Below, piece by piece: positions 1-6,408 of a stretch of 11,613 nt of DNA (positions are counted from its first letter, which is position 1; each line of letters opens with the position of its first letter). The notes under the pieces are model-generated. The model was not told the DNA's origin. It searched no databases and saw only the letters and a list, made by a program, of their open reading frames with translations. The stretch is from Brevibacterium picturae (GTDB taxonomy: Bacteria > Actinomycetota > Actinomycetes > Actinomycetales > Brevibacteriaceae): positions 1 through 11,613 of the forward strand of contig NZ_JAKDJU010000096.1 of NCBI RefSeq assembly GCF_030453725.1. Reading direction: 5' to 3'. A program made the translations under genes and the position numbers.

Positions 1-587
1 CCCATCTGGCGGTAGAGGAAGAAGGCGTAGATGCCGATCGTGAGCACGATGATCGGGATCTCCTGCCATTCCTCGTAGCTGCCGTTCGTGCCGATGAGGG
101 CCGGCAATGCGAAGGCGAGGGCCGCGAGGACGATGATGAGGGACAGGTACGTCGAGACGCCCGTGCGATTGTGGGCGAGGCGCCCGTGTCGCAGCCCTGC
201 CACCAGCAGACACAGTCCGATGACGGCATTGAGGATGATCATCGACACGGCCATGACGGAGTCGCGGGCGATCGTCGCGTGCTCGCCGGGGCCTAAGAGG
301 ACGGCGGCGATGAGCACCACCTCGATGAGCACGATGGAGAGCGTGAGGACGAGCGAACCGTAGGGATCGCCGAGGCGGCGGGCCAGGTGCTCGGCTTCGT
401 TGACGACGCCGAAGGCGCAGACGAGGATGACGCCGACGATGATGATCAGTGCTGTCACCAGGAGTGGAGCGGGGACTGGTGGGGCCAGCAGTGGGCCGGC
501 GAAGAGAAGCGCGGCGAAGGCACCCCAGCCGAGTGCCAGGCGAACGATGGCAGACGGAGTGAGAATGCTGCGTAGGGCGGCAGTCAT
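1..587 (-). CDS. chaA: ChaA-type Ca2+(Na+)/H+ antiporter, N-terminal part (runs off left edge)
   Basis: Partial gene read leftwards; about 195 N-terminal codons are present and the frame is open at base 1. ChaA proteins are usually near 360 residues, so roughly half is visible. They exchange cytoplasmic Ca2+ or Na+ for protons across the inner membrane. The translation is strongly hydrophobic, with several helices from about residue 15 onward. It carries the family's repeat signature: an acidic EAEHLA segment, GDPYGSLVLTLSIVLIEV (about 73-90, glutamate at 89) and IARDSVMAVSMIILNAVIG (about 106-124). An in-frame ATG lies 9 bases upstream at 596; I prefer 587 because AGGA sits 9 nt before it but directly abuts the 596 codon. 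The gene lies 163 nt downstream of mdlC on the same strand, so it could be read through from arsR-mdlC or have its own promoter. The family call is from remembered motifs, not a search. Confidence 0.8.
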   Translation of the reverse strand, partial: MTAALRSILTPSAIVRLALGWGAFAALLFAGPLLAPPVPAPLLVTALIIIVGVILVCAFGVVNEAEHLARRLGDPYGSLVLTLSIVLIEVVLIAAVLLGPGEHATIARDSVMAVSMIILNAVIGLCLLVAGLRHGRLAHNRTGVSTYLSLIIVLAALAFALPALIGTNGSYEEWQEIPIIVLTIGIYAFFLYRQM

Positions 588-750
588 GACGGACATTCCT
601 GTTCTTCGAGGCCGTCCTCATCGTGACTGATTGCGTTCGGGTCGTCCCGACCGTTTCTTGCGGCTGTTGCTCACTTCTCAGGATATCGAGATCGCTGCAC
701 GAGGGGCAAACACGTCGGCTTTCCGTCGGCTCGGAGCCCTCACCCCATCA
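588..750. other. Intergenic region between mdlC and chaA
   Basis: No convincing gene on either strand. The only structure noticed is a short inverted repeat, TCGGG-N4-CCCGA, at 637-650. Its 5-bp stem has no T-run after it on the leftward strand, so it is a poor terminator. A promoter for chaA would have to lie here, but I cannot point to a good -35/-10 pair. Confidence 0.5.
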
Positions 751-2358
751 TCACGAGACGATCGAAGCATCGATGAGCACCGGGCCCGACGCCTCGAGTG
801 CCTCCCGATAGGCGGCGGCGAACTCGGCGCGGGTGGACGTCTGCTTCGCCGGGACCCCGTAGCCGTGGGCCAGGGAGACGAAGTCGATGCCGCCCAGGGC
901 CAGCCCGGGGACTTTGGGCACGCCCATGCGCTGGGCAAAGCCTGCCAGGGCGCCGTAGCCGGAGTTGTTGATAATGACGAACACGGTCCGCGTCTGCAGC
1001 TGGGCGGCCGTGTACAGGGCGGTGATGCCGTAGTTGGCCGAGCCGTCACCGACGGTGGCGACAATGGTCTTCTCCGGTGCTCCGATCGACATTCCGACGG
1101 CGACAGGCAGCCCGAAGCCCAGACCGCCGGACGCGGGGAAGCTGTACATGCCGGGTCGGTCGATGGCGACACGCTCAAGGTAGTCGAGGTCCAAGGTGGT
1201 GGTCTCATTGACATAGGACACGGAGTCATTGACCTGCTCGTTGAGCACCTCGAGTACCTCTGCGCCGGTCATCCCCTCCGCCGAGGTGGCCGCGGGGCTC
1301 ATGATCCGTGAGCCACGTTCGCCGCGTCGGGTGCCGCGATCGGTGATCTGTTCGGCGAGAGTCACGGCGGTGCTGGCGATATCGGTGATGAGTGCCTTGC
1401 CGAATGGTGCCCGGGTGGCCTCGCGTGGGTCCTGGGTGATCTGGATGACCTCGGTGCCGGGAGTCAGGTAGTTCGATGGTTCCCACCGGTGATATCTGAA
1501 CACTGCGGCACCCAGCACCAGGACGACGTCATGGTCGGCCAGTTGGTCACGCACCGACTTGATCCCGGGAACCAGGACACCTGCGAAGTTCGGGTGGGTC
1601 GTCGGGAAGGGGCAGCGGGTGGGCGACGGCGCGACATACACGGAAGCGTCGAGCTTTTCCGCCAGCGACATCACCGCTTCGGAGACGCTGGGATCAGTGA
1701 CAGCAGCGGCATCCACCTGAGGGCCGACCACGAGGGCGGGACGCTTCGCCCCATCAAGAGAGGCGAGCAGTTCCCGCTGCTGCTGCGGATCGAGACCTCG
1801 CCCGGTCGACACCGTTCGTGTCGTCAGCAGGTCATCGTCGTCGAGAGCCACCTCGTCCCAGTCGTCCAAGGGAACCGACACATAGACGGGTCCGCTGGGT
1901 TGGGTAGTTGCCTCGAAGGCGGCTTGGGACAGAGTCCGGGGAACGTCTGTGGCCGACAGCGGCTCATGGGAGTACTTCACCAGCGGCGTCGGCAGGGTGG
2001 CGGCGTCCGGATTGGCCAACATGGCTTCCTGGCCCACCGTTCGGCGAACCTGCTGTCCGGCCAGGACGACCAGCGGAACATGGCCGTAATGGGCGTTGGT
2101 CAGCGCCCCCATCCCGTTGCCGGACCCGGACGCGGTATGCAGGTTGACCAGGACCGGACGTCCCGTGACGCGCGAGAAGCCCTCGGCCATACCGACGACG
2201 ACCTGCTCATGCAGGCCGAGGACGAAGCGGAAGTCGTCGCCGAGTCCTGCCAGGAACGGCAGCTCGTTCGATCCCGGATTGCCGAAGATCGTCGTCATTC
2301 CATGGGTGCGGAAGACATCCAGACTTGCCTGAAGGACGGTCTTGCCAGTCGCAGTCAT
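751..2358 (-). CDS. mdlC: ThDP-dependent 2-oxoacid decarboxylase, benzoylformate decarboxylase-like
   Basis: A 535-residue thiamin diphosphate enzyme, matching the ~528 residues of Pseudomonas MdlC, which converts benzoylformate to benzaldehyde and CO2 in mandelate breakdown. Catalytic positions known for MdlC are present: Ser30 in FGNPGSNELPF, Glu51 in LHEQ, His74 in NLHTASG and His290 in VFRYHRW. The ThDP/Mg2+ motif runs from GDGSAN (437-442) to NN (464-465). ALAGF (470-474) keeps three of the MdlC pocket positions, with RW changed to AG. Domain order is PYR, central, PP. The ATG at 2358 follows GTGAGG by 3 nt; an in-frame GTG at 2367 is possible. The gene starts 41 nt after arsR on the same strand, so it probably shares arsR's promoter. 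No other mandelate-pathway gene is visible. Another aromatic or branched 2-oxoacid could be the substrate; acetolactate synthase is less likely given the two histidines. Confidence 0.87.
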   Translation of the reverse strand: MTATGKTVLQASLDVFRTHGMTTIFGNPGSNELPFLAGLGDDFRFVLGLHEQVVVGMAEGFSRVTGRPVLVNLHTASGSGNGMGALTNAHYGHVPLVVLAGQQVRRTVGQEAMLANPDAATLPTPLVKYSHEPLSATDVPRTLSQAAFEATTQPSGPVYVSVPLDDWDEVALDDDDLLTTRTVSTGRGLDPQQQRELLASLDGAKRPALVVGPQVDAAAVTDPSVSEAVMSLAEKLDASVYVAPSPTRCPFPTTHPNFAGVLVPGIKSVRDQLADHDVVLVLGAAVFRYHRWEPSNYLTPGTEVIQITQDPREATRAPFGKALITDIASTAVTLAEQITDRGTRRGERGSRIMSPAATSAEGMTGAEVLEVLNEQVNDSVSYVNETTTLDLDYLERVAIDRPGMYSFPASGGLGFGLPVAVGMSIGAPEKTIVATVGDGSANYGITALYTAAQLQTRTVFVIINNSGYGALAGFAQRMGVPKVPGLALGGIDFVSLAHGYGVPAKQTSTRAEFAAAYREALEASGPVLIDASIVS

Positions 2359-2399
2359 TGACCTCACTGCTTTCTTCGGGGAGTGGTTCGTGTTGCATC

Positions 2400-2750
2400 T
2401 TACGCAGGCGACAGGAACGCCGCGATGCGCTCCAGGGTCTCTGCCGCCAGCGAGTAGTAGGACCAGATTCCTCGCTTCTCGCGGTGGAGGACACCGGCAT
2501 CGACGAGGATCTTCAGATGGTGTGAGACTGTGGGCTGGCCCAGGCCGACCGGATCGATGAGATCGCAGGCGCAGGCCTCATTGCCCTCGTGGGCGGCGAC
2601 CAAGGAAACCAGGCGCAGTCGTGTCGGGTCGGCGAGTGCCTTGAGGATCCGGGCGAAGTCCTGTGCTTCGGCCAAATCCAGAGGTTCGGCGGTCAGGGGA
2701 GTGCAGCAGGCCGCCGAGGCGGGTGCGGGCAATGTCTGTTCAACAGTCAC
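2400..2750 (-). CDS. arsR: ArsR-family arsenite-responsive repressor
   Basis: A 116-residue winged-helix repressor expected to leave DNA when it binds As(III) or Sb(III). The core is typical: KALADPTRLRLVSLV (37-51), then recognition helix GQPTVSHHLKILVDAGVL (71-88) and the wing REKRGIWSYYSL (90-101). Cysteines occur in two groups: a vicinal pair Cys15-Cys16 and Cys60-x-Cys62 in EACACDL. From memory, Corynebacterium ArsR senses arsenite with Cys15, Cys16 and a third cysteine near 55, while the E. coli plasmid type uses a CVCDL motif; this protein shows both. I chose the GTG at 2750 because it gives the usual length and puts the pair at 15-16. The ATG at 2858 would run the protein through the divergent promoter. 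GTG lies 6 nt after a CATAAT box, suggesting a leaderless mRNA. Divergent from acr3 and followed by mdlC. Confidence 0.9.
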   Translation of the reverse strand: MTVEQTLPAPASAACCTPLTAEPLDLAEAQDFARILKALADPTRLRLVSLVAAHEGNEACACDLIDPVGLGQPTVSHHLKILVDAGVLHREKRGIWSYYSLAAETLERIAAFLSPA

Positions 2751-2756
2751 CTGTCC

Positions 2757-2784
2757 ATTATGCCCATATATTGACAGTTGTCGA
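2757..2784 (-). promoter_or_regulatory. Putative arsR promoter (possibly leaderless)
   Basis: Read leftwards, TCGACA (2784-2779) and CATAAT (2762-2757) are separated by 16 nt, close to -35 and -10 consensus. The hexamer CATAAT ends 6 nt before the GTG at 2750, which would put transcription start at or beside the start codon. The spacer overlaps the palindrome at 2765-2790, as expected for autorepression. Inferred from sequence only. Confidence 0.5.
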
Positions 2785-2790
2785 TATGTG
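2765..2790. promoter_or_regulatory. Putative ArsR operator 1 (imperfect palindrome)
   Basis: The arms CATATATTGACA and TGTCGATATGTG around a central GT are inverted repeats with 10 of 12 pairs matching. The core is ATATTGACA / TGTCGATAT, with one mismatch. It overlaps the inferred arsR -35 and spacer, and contains a rightward TTGACA (2771-2776) that could serve as the -35 of acr3. One site could therefore repress both directions. Confidence 0.65.
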
Positions 2791-2801
2791 GTGGTTGGAT
2801 T

Positions 2802-2823
2802 CATATCGATAACCATCGATGTT
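2802..2823. promoter_or_regulatory. Putative second ArsR operator, ATCGAT-N4-ATCGAT
   Basis: ATCGAT at 2805-2810 and 2815-2820 form an inverted (and direct) repeat with a 4-nt spacer. It resembles the ATCGA/TCGAT half-sites of the palindrome at 2765-2790 and lies between that site and acr3. It may act as a second operator for acr3; this is inferred from position and half-site similarity. Confidence 0.4.
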
Positions 2824-2898
2824 TGTGGCCGGTCGACTTCTGTCCTGAGCAGAGTCACCTGTCATGAGCGAAGACACCAGTCGTGAGCAGAATCGTCC

Positions 2899-2904
2899 GA
2901 GGAG
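2899..2904 (+). promoter_or_regulatory. Ribosome binding site deciding the acr3 start
   Basis: GAGGAG lies 4 nt before the ATG at 2909. The in-frame ATG at 2864 has no purine-rich stretch upstream, so the later start is preferred. Confidence 0.6.
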
Positions 2905-2908
2905 TTCG

Positions 2909-4021
2909 ATGAGCACCCCAGCCACCGCCACCAATGAACCGGCCCAGGTCAAACTGTCGACCCTCGACCGCTTCCTGCCGGTGTGGATCATCGCAGCGAT
3001 GATTCTCGGGCTGCTGCTCGGCCGACTCGTGCCCGGACTCGCAGCCGCACTCGATTCGGTGAAGGTCGCCGATGTGTCCCTGCCGATTGCCCTGGGGCTG
3101 TTGGTGATGATGTACCCGGTGCTGGCCAAGGTCCGCTACAACGAGACCGGTCGGGTGCTTGCCGACAAGAAGCTGATGATCACGTCTCTGGTCATCAACT
3201 GGTTGGCCGCGCCTGCCTTCATGTTCGCCCTCGCCTGGATCTTCCTGCCCGATCTGCCGGAGTACAGGACGGGGCTGATCATCGTCGGCCTCGCCCGGTG
3301 CATCGCGATGGTCTTCATCTGGAACGACCTCGCCTGCGGAGACCGTGAAGCCGCAGCCGTCCTCGTGGCGATCAACTCGGTCTTCCAGGTCCTCGCCTTC
3401 GGTCTCCTCGGCTGGTTCTACCTGCAATGGCTGCCGAACCTCCTCGGACTGCCGACGACGAGCGGCGAATTCTCCTTCTGGGCGATCACGCTGAGCGTCC
3501 TCGTCTTCCTCGGCATCCCACTGCTGGCCGGCTTCCTCACCCGCACCATCGGCGAGAAGACGAAGGGGCGGACCTGGTACGAAGACCGGTTCCTGCCCGC
3601 AATCGGACCATTCGCTCTCTACGGGCTGCTGTTCACCATCGTCCTGCTCTTCGCCTTCCAGGGAGATGAGATCACCTCGAACCCCTTGGACGTCGCGCGC
3701 ATCGCCCTGCCGCTGCTCATCTACTTCATCATTGTCTTCGCCGCCGGCATGATCGTGGGGCGTGCCCTGAAGCTGGGATATGAGAAGACGACCACGCTGG
3801 CGTTCACCGCCGCAGGCAACAACTTCGAACTCGCCATCGCCGTGGCCATCGGCACCTACGGAGTCGCCTCCGGGCAGGCCCTGGCTGGTGTCGTCGGCCC
3901 CCTCATCGAGGTCCCCATCCTCGTCGCCCTCGTCTACGTGGCACTGTGGTCACGACGTCGATTCTTCCGTGAACACGCCGGAGGCCAGATGGCCCCGAAC
4001 CGACAGGAGTCGCACTCATGA
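2909..4021 (+). CDS. acr3: Acr3-family arsenite efflux permease
   Basis: A 370-residue integral membrane protein with about ten hydrophobic segments, which expels As(OH)3/arsenite using the proton gradient. Diagnostic Acr3 features are present: GLARCIAMVFIWNDLACGD (about 127-145), with the conserved cysteine at 131, and AAGNNFELAIAVAI (about 301-314), with the conserved glutamate at 307. From memory these are the two residues needed for transport in Acr3 proteins. The length is usual for the family. The ATG at 2909 has a strong GAGGAG; an in-frame ATG at 2864 would add 15 polar residues. It is the first gene of the rightward operon, divergent from arsR across the putative operators, and its stop overlaps the arsC start (ATGA). 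It is not of the ArsB type, which lacks these motifs. Confidence 0.94.
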   Translation: MSTPATATNEPAQVKLSTLDRFLPVWIIAAMILGLLLGRLVPGLAAALDSVKVADVSLPIALGLLVMMYPVLAKVRYNETGRVLADKKLMITSLVINWLAAPAFMFALAWIFLPDLPEYRTGLIIVGLARCIAMVFIWNDLACGDREAAAVLVAINSVFQVLAFGLLGWFYLQWLPNLLGLPTTSGEFSFWAITLSVLVFLGIPLLAGFLTRTIGEKTKGRTWYEDRFLPAIGPFALYGLLFTIVLLFAFQGDEITSNPLDVARIALPLLIYFIIVFAAGMIVGRALKLGYEKTTTLAFTAAGNNFELAIAVAIGTYGVASGQALAGVVGPLIEVPILVALVYVALWSRRRFFREHAGGQMAPNRQESHS

Positions 4022-4473
4022 CATCAACCGCGCCGAAGCCCAGCGTGCTCTTCGTCTGTGTGCACAACGCCGGGCGGTCGCAGATGGCCGCAGGGTTCCT
4101 CCGAGAGCTCGGTGCCGATCGAGTCGAGGTCCGCTCCGCGGGCAGCGAACCGGCCCACATGCTCAACCCCACCGCCGCCGAGGCGATGGCTGAGGTGGGA
4201 ATAGACATCACCGACCAGCAGCCAAAGATCCTCACCCCGGATACCGTGAAGACTTCGGATGTGGTGATCACCATGGGGTGCGGCGACGCCTGCCCCATCT
4301 TCCCCGGCAAACGCTACGAGGACTGGGGCCTCGACGATCCGGCAGGCCAGGGAATCGAGGCCGTTCGCACCATCCGCGACGACATCCGCTCCCGCATCGA
4401 GGCGCTGCTGGCCAGCCTGTCCATTGCTGTCGATTCCAACGCTTCCACGATTTCCACTAAGGACGCCTCATGA
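4018..4473 (+). CDS. arsC: Arsenate reductase, LMW-PTP fold, three-cysteine type
   Basis: A 151-residue cytoplasmic protein of the low-molecular-weight tyrosine phosphatase fold that reduces arsenate to arsenite for Acr3. The P-loop is CVHNAGRS, with nucleophile Cys14 and Arg20 (CX5R). The general-acid Asp107 lies in DDPAG. Two further cysteines, Cys88 and Cys92 in MGCGDACP, sit where thioredoxin-coupled ArsC of the pI258 type has its redox pair, so a thiol cascade through Cys14, Cys88 and Cys92 is likely. The spacing is shorter than the seven residues of pI258, and the actual electron donor cannot be told from sequence. The tail after residue 135 is polar and probably disordered. AGGAG at 4005-4009 is 8 nt before the ATG. 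The gene overlaps acr3 upstream and the flavoprotein downstream by ATGA, implying translational coupling. Confidence 0.93.
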   Translation: MTSTAPKPSVLFVCVHNAGRSQMAAGFLRELGADRVEVRSAGSEPAHMLNPTAAEAMAEVGIDITDQQPKILTPDTVKTSDVVITMGCGDACPIFPGKRYEDWGLDDPAGQGIEAVRTIRDDIRSRIEALLASLSIAVDSNASTISTKDAS

Positions 4474-5930
4474 CTGAGTTCACGCCATTGTCCGAACTTC
4501 CGGTTGCCATCATCGGTGCCGGCCCGGTCGGCCTGGCCGCCGCCGCGCATGTCATCGCTCGCGATATGAAGCCACTCGTCTTCGAAGCCGGTGCGACACC
4601 AGCCGCAGCAGTCAGCGAGTGGGGTCACATCGGACTCTTCTCGCCCTGGAAATACAACATCGATCAGGCAGCCCGGGACCTGCTCGAGCCGACGGGCTGG
4701 GTGGAACCCGAAGCAGACTACCTGCCCACAGGGGACGAACTCGTCGCGAACTACCTTGCACCGCTGGCGGCAACCGAGCCGCTGCGGGAGACCATCCGCA
4801 CTCGAACACGCGTCATCGCTGTCAGCCGTGTCGGCAAAGACCGCACACGTACCCCGGGCCGCAGTGACGCTCCTTTTCTCGTCCGCACCCAGAACTCGCA
4901 AGGGCAGGTCGAAGACCACCGGGTTCGCACCGTCATCGACACCTCCGGCACCTGGGAGAGCCCGAACCCTCTGGGGCAGGCAGGACTGCCGGCCCTCGGC
5001 GAAACAGCGGCTCGCGAGGCCGGACTCGTCACGTCGCCGCTGCCCGACGTCCTCGGCCGAGACCGGGCACAGTTCGCCGGCCGTCACACACTCGTCGTCG
5101 GCGCCGGGCATTCGGCAGCCAACACTCTGCTGGCGCTGGGACATCTGCGCGAAGCCGACCCGGCCACCCGCATCAGCTGGGCCATCCGCGGCTCCGACCC
5201 TGCCAGCGTCTACGGCGGCGGAGACCAAGACGGACTCCCGGCCCGCGGAGCACTCGGCACCCGACTGCGCAACCTCGTCGAGGCCGGAGACATCGAGGTA
5301 CACACCTCGGTGACCATCACGGACCTGACTCCCACTTCGGACAAACTCGCCGTCACCGGCACGACTCCAGAAGGGTCAGTTTCTCTCGACGTCGACCGCG
5401 TGGTTCCGACCACAGGCTTCCGGCCGAACCTCGATTTCCTCCGCGAAATCCGTCTCGATCTCGATCCCGTCGTCGAGGCACCCACCGGACTGGGACCACT
5501 CATCGATCCCGAGCATCACAGCTGCGGCACAGTCGCTCCCCATGGCGCTCGCCTCCTGGCTCACCCGGAGAAGGACTTCTACATTGCGGGCATGAAGTCA
5601 TATGGGCGCGCGCCCACGTTCCTCATGGCCACCGGCTATGAACAGATCCGCTCGATCGTTGCCGCCATCGCCGGTGACCGGGCCGCTGCGGACAGGGTCG
5701 AACTCGTCCTCCCCGAGACGGGGGTCTGCGCGGCCGACATCGGCTCCTCGTGCGAAACAACGACAGCCACTGCGCCGACAGCCGATAGCGCCGTGTGCTG
5801 TGAGCCTGCCTCTGCTGCAGAGCCGGCGCCCGCGGCAGACGACACCGGCTGCTGTGCGCCGGCGGAGCCCGTCACGCTGGGCATTCCCACCGGACTGGAA
5901 CACGGACGCAGCGAACACCAGGAGGCTTGA
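4470..5930 (+). CDS. Ars-operon FAD/NAD(P)H oxidoreductase with Cys-pair tail
   Basis: A 486-residue flavoprotein with two Rossmann motifs: GAGPVG (16-21) for FAD and GAGHSA (211-216) for NAD(P)H. A TGFRPN segment (315-320) and FYIAGMKSYGRAPTFLMATGYEQ (370-392) close the fold, as in flavin monooxygenases and thioredoxin-reductase-like enzymes. I recognise it as a flavoprotein often coded next to acr3 and arsC in actinobacteria; it is related to, but longer than, proteins named ArsO, so I give no symbol. The last ~70 residues form an Ala/Pro-rich tail with Cys420, Cys428 and vicinal pairs Cys443-Cys444 and Cys461-Cys462, plausible As(III) ligands or redox relays. Reaction and substrate are unknown; oxidation or reduction of an arsenical or thiol partner is an inference from context. 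AAGGA at 4459-4463 precedes the ATG, which overlaps the arsC stop. Confidence 0.82.
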   Translation: MTEFTPLSELPVAIIGAGPVGLAAAAHVIARDMKPLVFEAGATPAAAVSEWGHIGLFSPWKYNIDQAARDLLEPTGWVEPEADYLPTGDELVANYLAPLAATEPLRETIRTRTRVIAVSRVGKDRTRTPGRSDAPFLVRTQNSQGQVEDHRVRTVIDTSGTWESPNPLGQAGLPALGETAAREAGLVTSPLPDVLGRDRAQFAGRHTLVVGAGHSAANTLLALGHLREADPATRISWAIRGSDPASVYGGGDQDGLPARGALGTRLRNLVEAGDIEVHTSVTITDLTPTSDKLAVTGTTPEGSVSLDVDRVVPTTGFRPNLDFLREIRLDLDPVVEAPTGLGPLIDPEHHSCGTVAPHGARLLAHPEKDFYIAGMKSYGRAPTFLMATGYEQIRSIVAAIAGDRAAADRVELVLPETGVCAADIGSSCETTTATAPTADSAVCCEPASAAEPAPAADDTGCCAPAEPVTLGIPTGLEHGRSEHQEA

Positions 5931-6340
5931 TGAACACACCGCCCCGCGTCCTCTTCGTCTGTGTGAAGAACGGCGGAAAGTCGCAGATGGCCGCCGGTCT
6001 CATGCGTGACATTGCCGGAGATTCGGTCGACGTCCGCTCCGGCGGCACAACGCCCGGAGCCGCGCTCAATCAGCTCTCGGTGCAGTCACTTGCCGAGTGG
6101 AACATCGACATCAGTGAGGGGAGCCCGAAACCGATCACCGAGGCAGACCTGGAAGGTGCCGACCTCGTCGTCACTCTGGGTCGCGAGGCGAAGGTCCACG
6201 CGCCGGAGGGCACCGCTGTCGAGAACTGGGACACCGATGAACCCTCCGGGCGCGGGATCGAGGGAATCGAGCGCATGCGCATGGTGCGCGACGACATCAA
6301 CGATCGCGTCAGGGACCTTCTCAGCCGATTGACCTCATAA
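5930..6340 (+). CDS. arsC: Single-cysteine arsenate reductase, mycothiol-dependent type
   Basis: A 136-residue LMW-PTP-fold protein and the second arsenate reductase of the operon. Its P-loop is CVKNGGKSQMA: nucleophile Cys11 followed by Lys17 in place of the usual arginine (CX5K). Cys11 is the only cysteine in the protein. Both features match, from memory, the Corynebacterium glutamicum arsenate-mycothiol transferases, which form an As(V)-mycothiol adduct that mycoredoxin reduces. Other shared segments are LNQLSVQSLAEW (about 62-73), WDTDEPSGRGIEGIERMRMVRDDI (about 98-121). AGGAGG at 5920-5925 lies 4 nt before the ATG at 5930, which overlaps the preceding stop in TGATG; a TTG one codon earlier is less likely. 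It differs clearly in sequence from the upstream arsC, so it is not a recent duplicate. It ends the operon, facing the convergent hydrolase gene. Confidence 0.9.
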   Translation: MNTPPRVLFVCVKNGGKSQMAAGLMRDIAGDSVDVRSGGTTPGAALNQLSVQSLAEWNIDISEGSPKPITEADLEGADLVVTLGREAKVHAPEGTAVENWDTDEPSGRGIEGIERMRMVRDDINDRVRDLLSRLTS

Positions 6341-6350
6341 TCGGACTGAT

Positions 6351-6390
6351 TCGGCTTCGAGGGCAGGCAGTCGGATTCGAGGGCGGGGCC
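6351..6390. repeat. Two tandem ~20-bp direct repeats
   Basis: 6351-6367 and 6371-6387 share 15 of 17 bases: TCGG-C/A-TTCGAGGGC-A/G-GG, with a 20-bp period. It lies just after the end of arsC2. The repeat duplicates the left arm of the hairpin at 6373-6401. Confidence 0.6.
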
Positions 6391-6401
6391 CTACGAATTC
6401 C
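6373..6401. terminator. Putative bidirectional terminator hairpin
   Basis: TTCG-AGGGC (6376-6384) pairs with GCCCT-A-CGAA (6388-6397) around a GGG loop, leaving one bulged A. Outer GGA/TCC pairs extend it to about 12 bp with a second bulge. It sits between the convergent arsC2 and hydrolase genes. No T-run follows on either strand, so the terminator role is inferred from position and stem strength. Confidence 0.45.
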
Positions 6402-6408
6402 CAAATGT

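Noticed and set aside
637..650. TCGGG-N4-CCCGA as a terminator of mdlC
   Set aside because: Only 5 bp of stem and no T-run on the leftward strand.
631..1311. 226-codon plus-strand frame over the 3' half of mdlC
   Set aside because: Its composition is typical of an antisense shadow, and the mdlC PP-domain motifs GDGSAN and NN lie on the other strand here.
1489..2361. 290-codon open frame on the plus strand opposite mdlC
   Set aside because: It is a shadow of the high-GC mdlC coding strand; the translation shows no fold-like motif, while the minus strand matches a ThDP enzyme throughout.
2751..2858. N-terminal extension of arsR to the ATG at 2858
   Set aside because: It would place 36 codons across the divergent promoter and operators, and moves the cysteine pair away from positions 15-16.
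2864..2908. Upstream ATG of acr3 at 2864
   Set aside because: No ribosome binding site precedes it, whereas GAGGAG precedes the in-frame ATG at 2909; the extra 15 residues are polar and not part of the transporter fold.
4314..5303. 329-codon open frame on the minus strand opposite arsC and the flavoprotein
   Set aside because: It spans two overlapping, well-supported plus-strand genes and has no recognisable domain; long antisense frames are expected at this GC content.
2758..6340. Arsenic operon as a mobile element
   Set aside because: No transposase, integrase, terminal repeats or tRNA-linked direct repeats were found at either side within the window.
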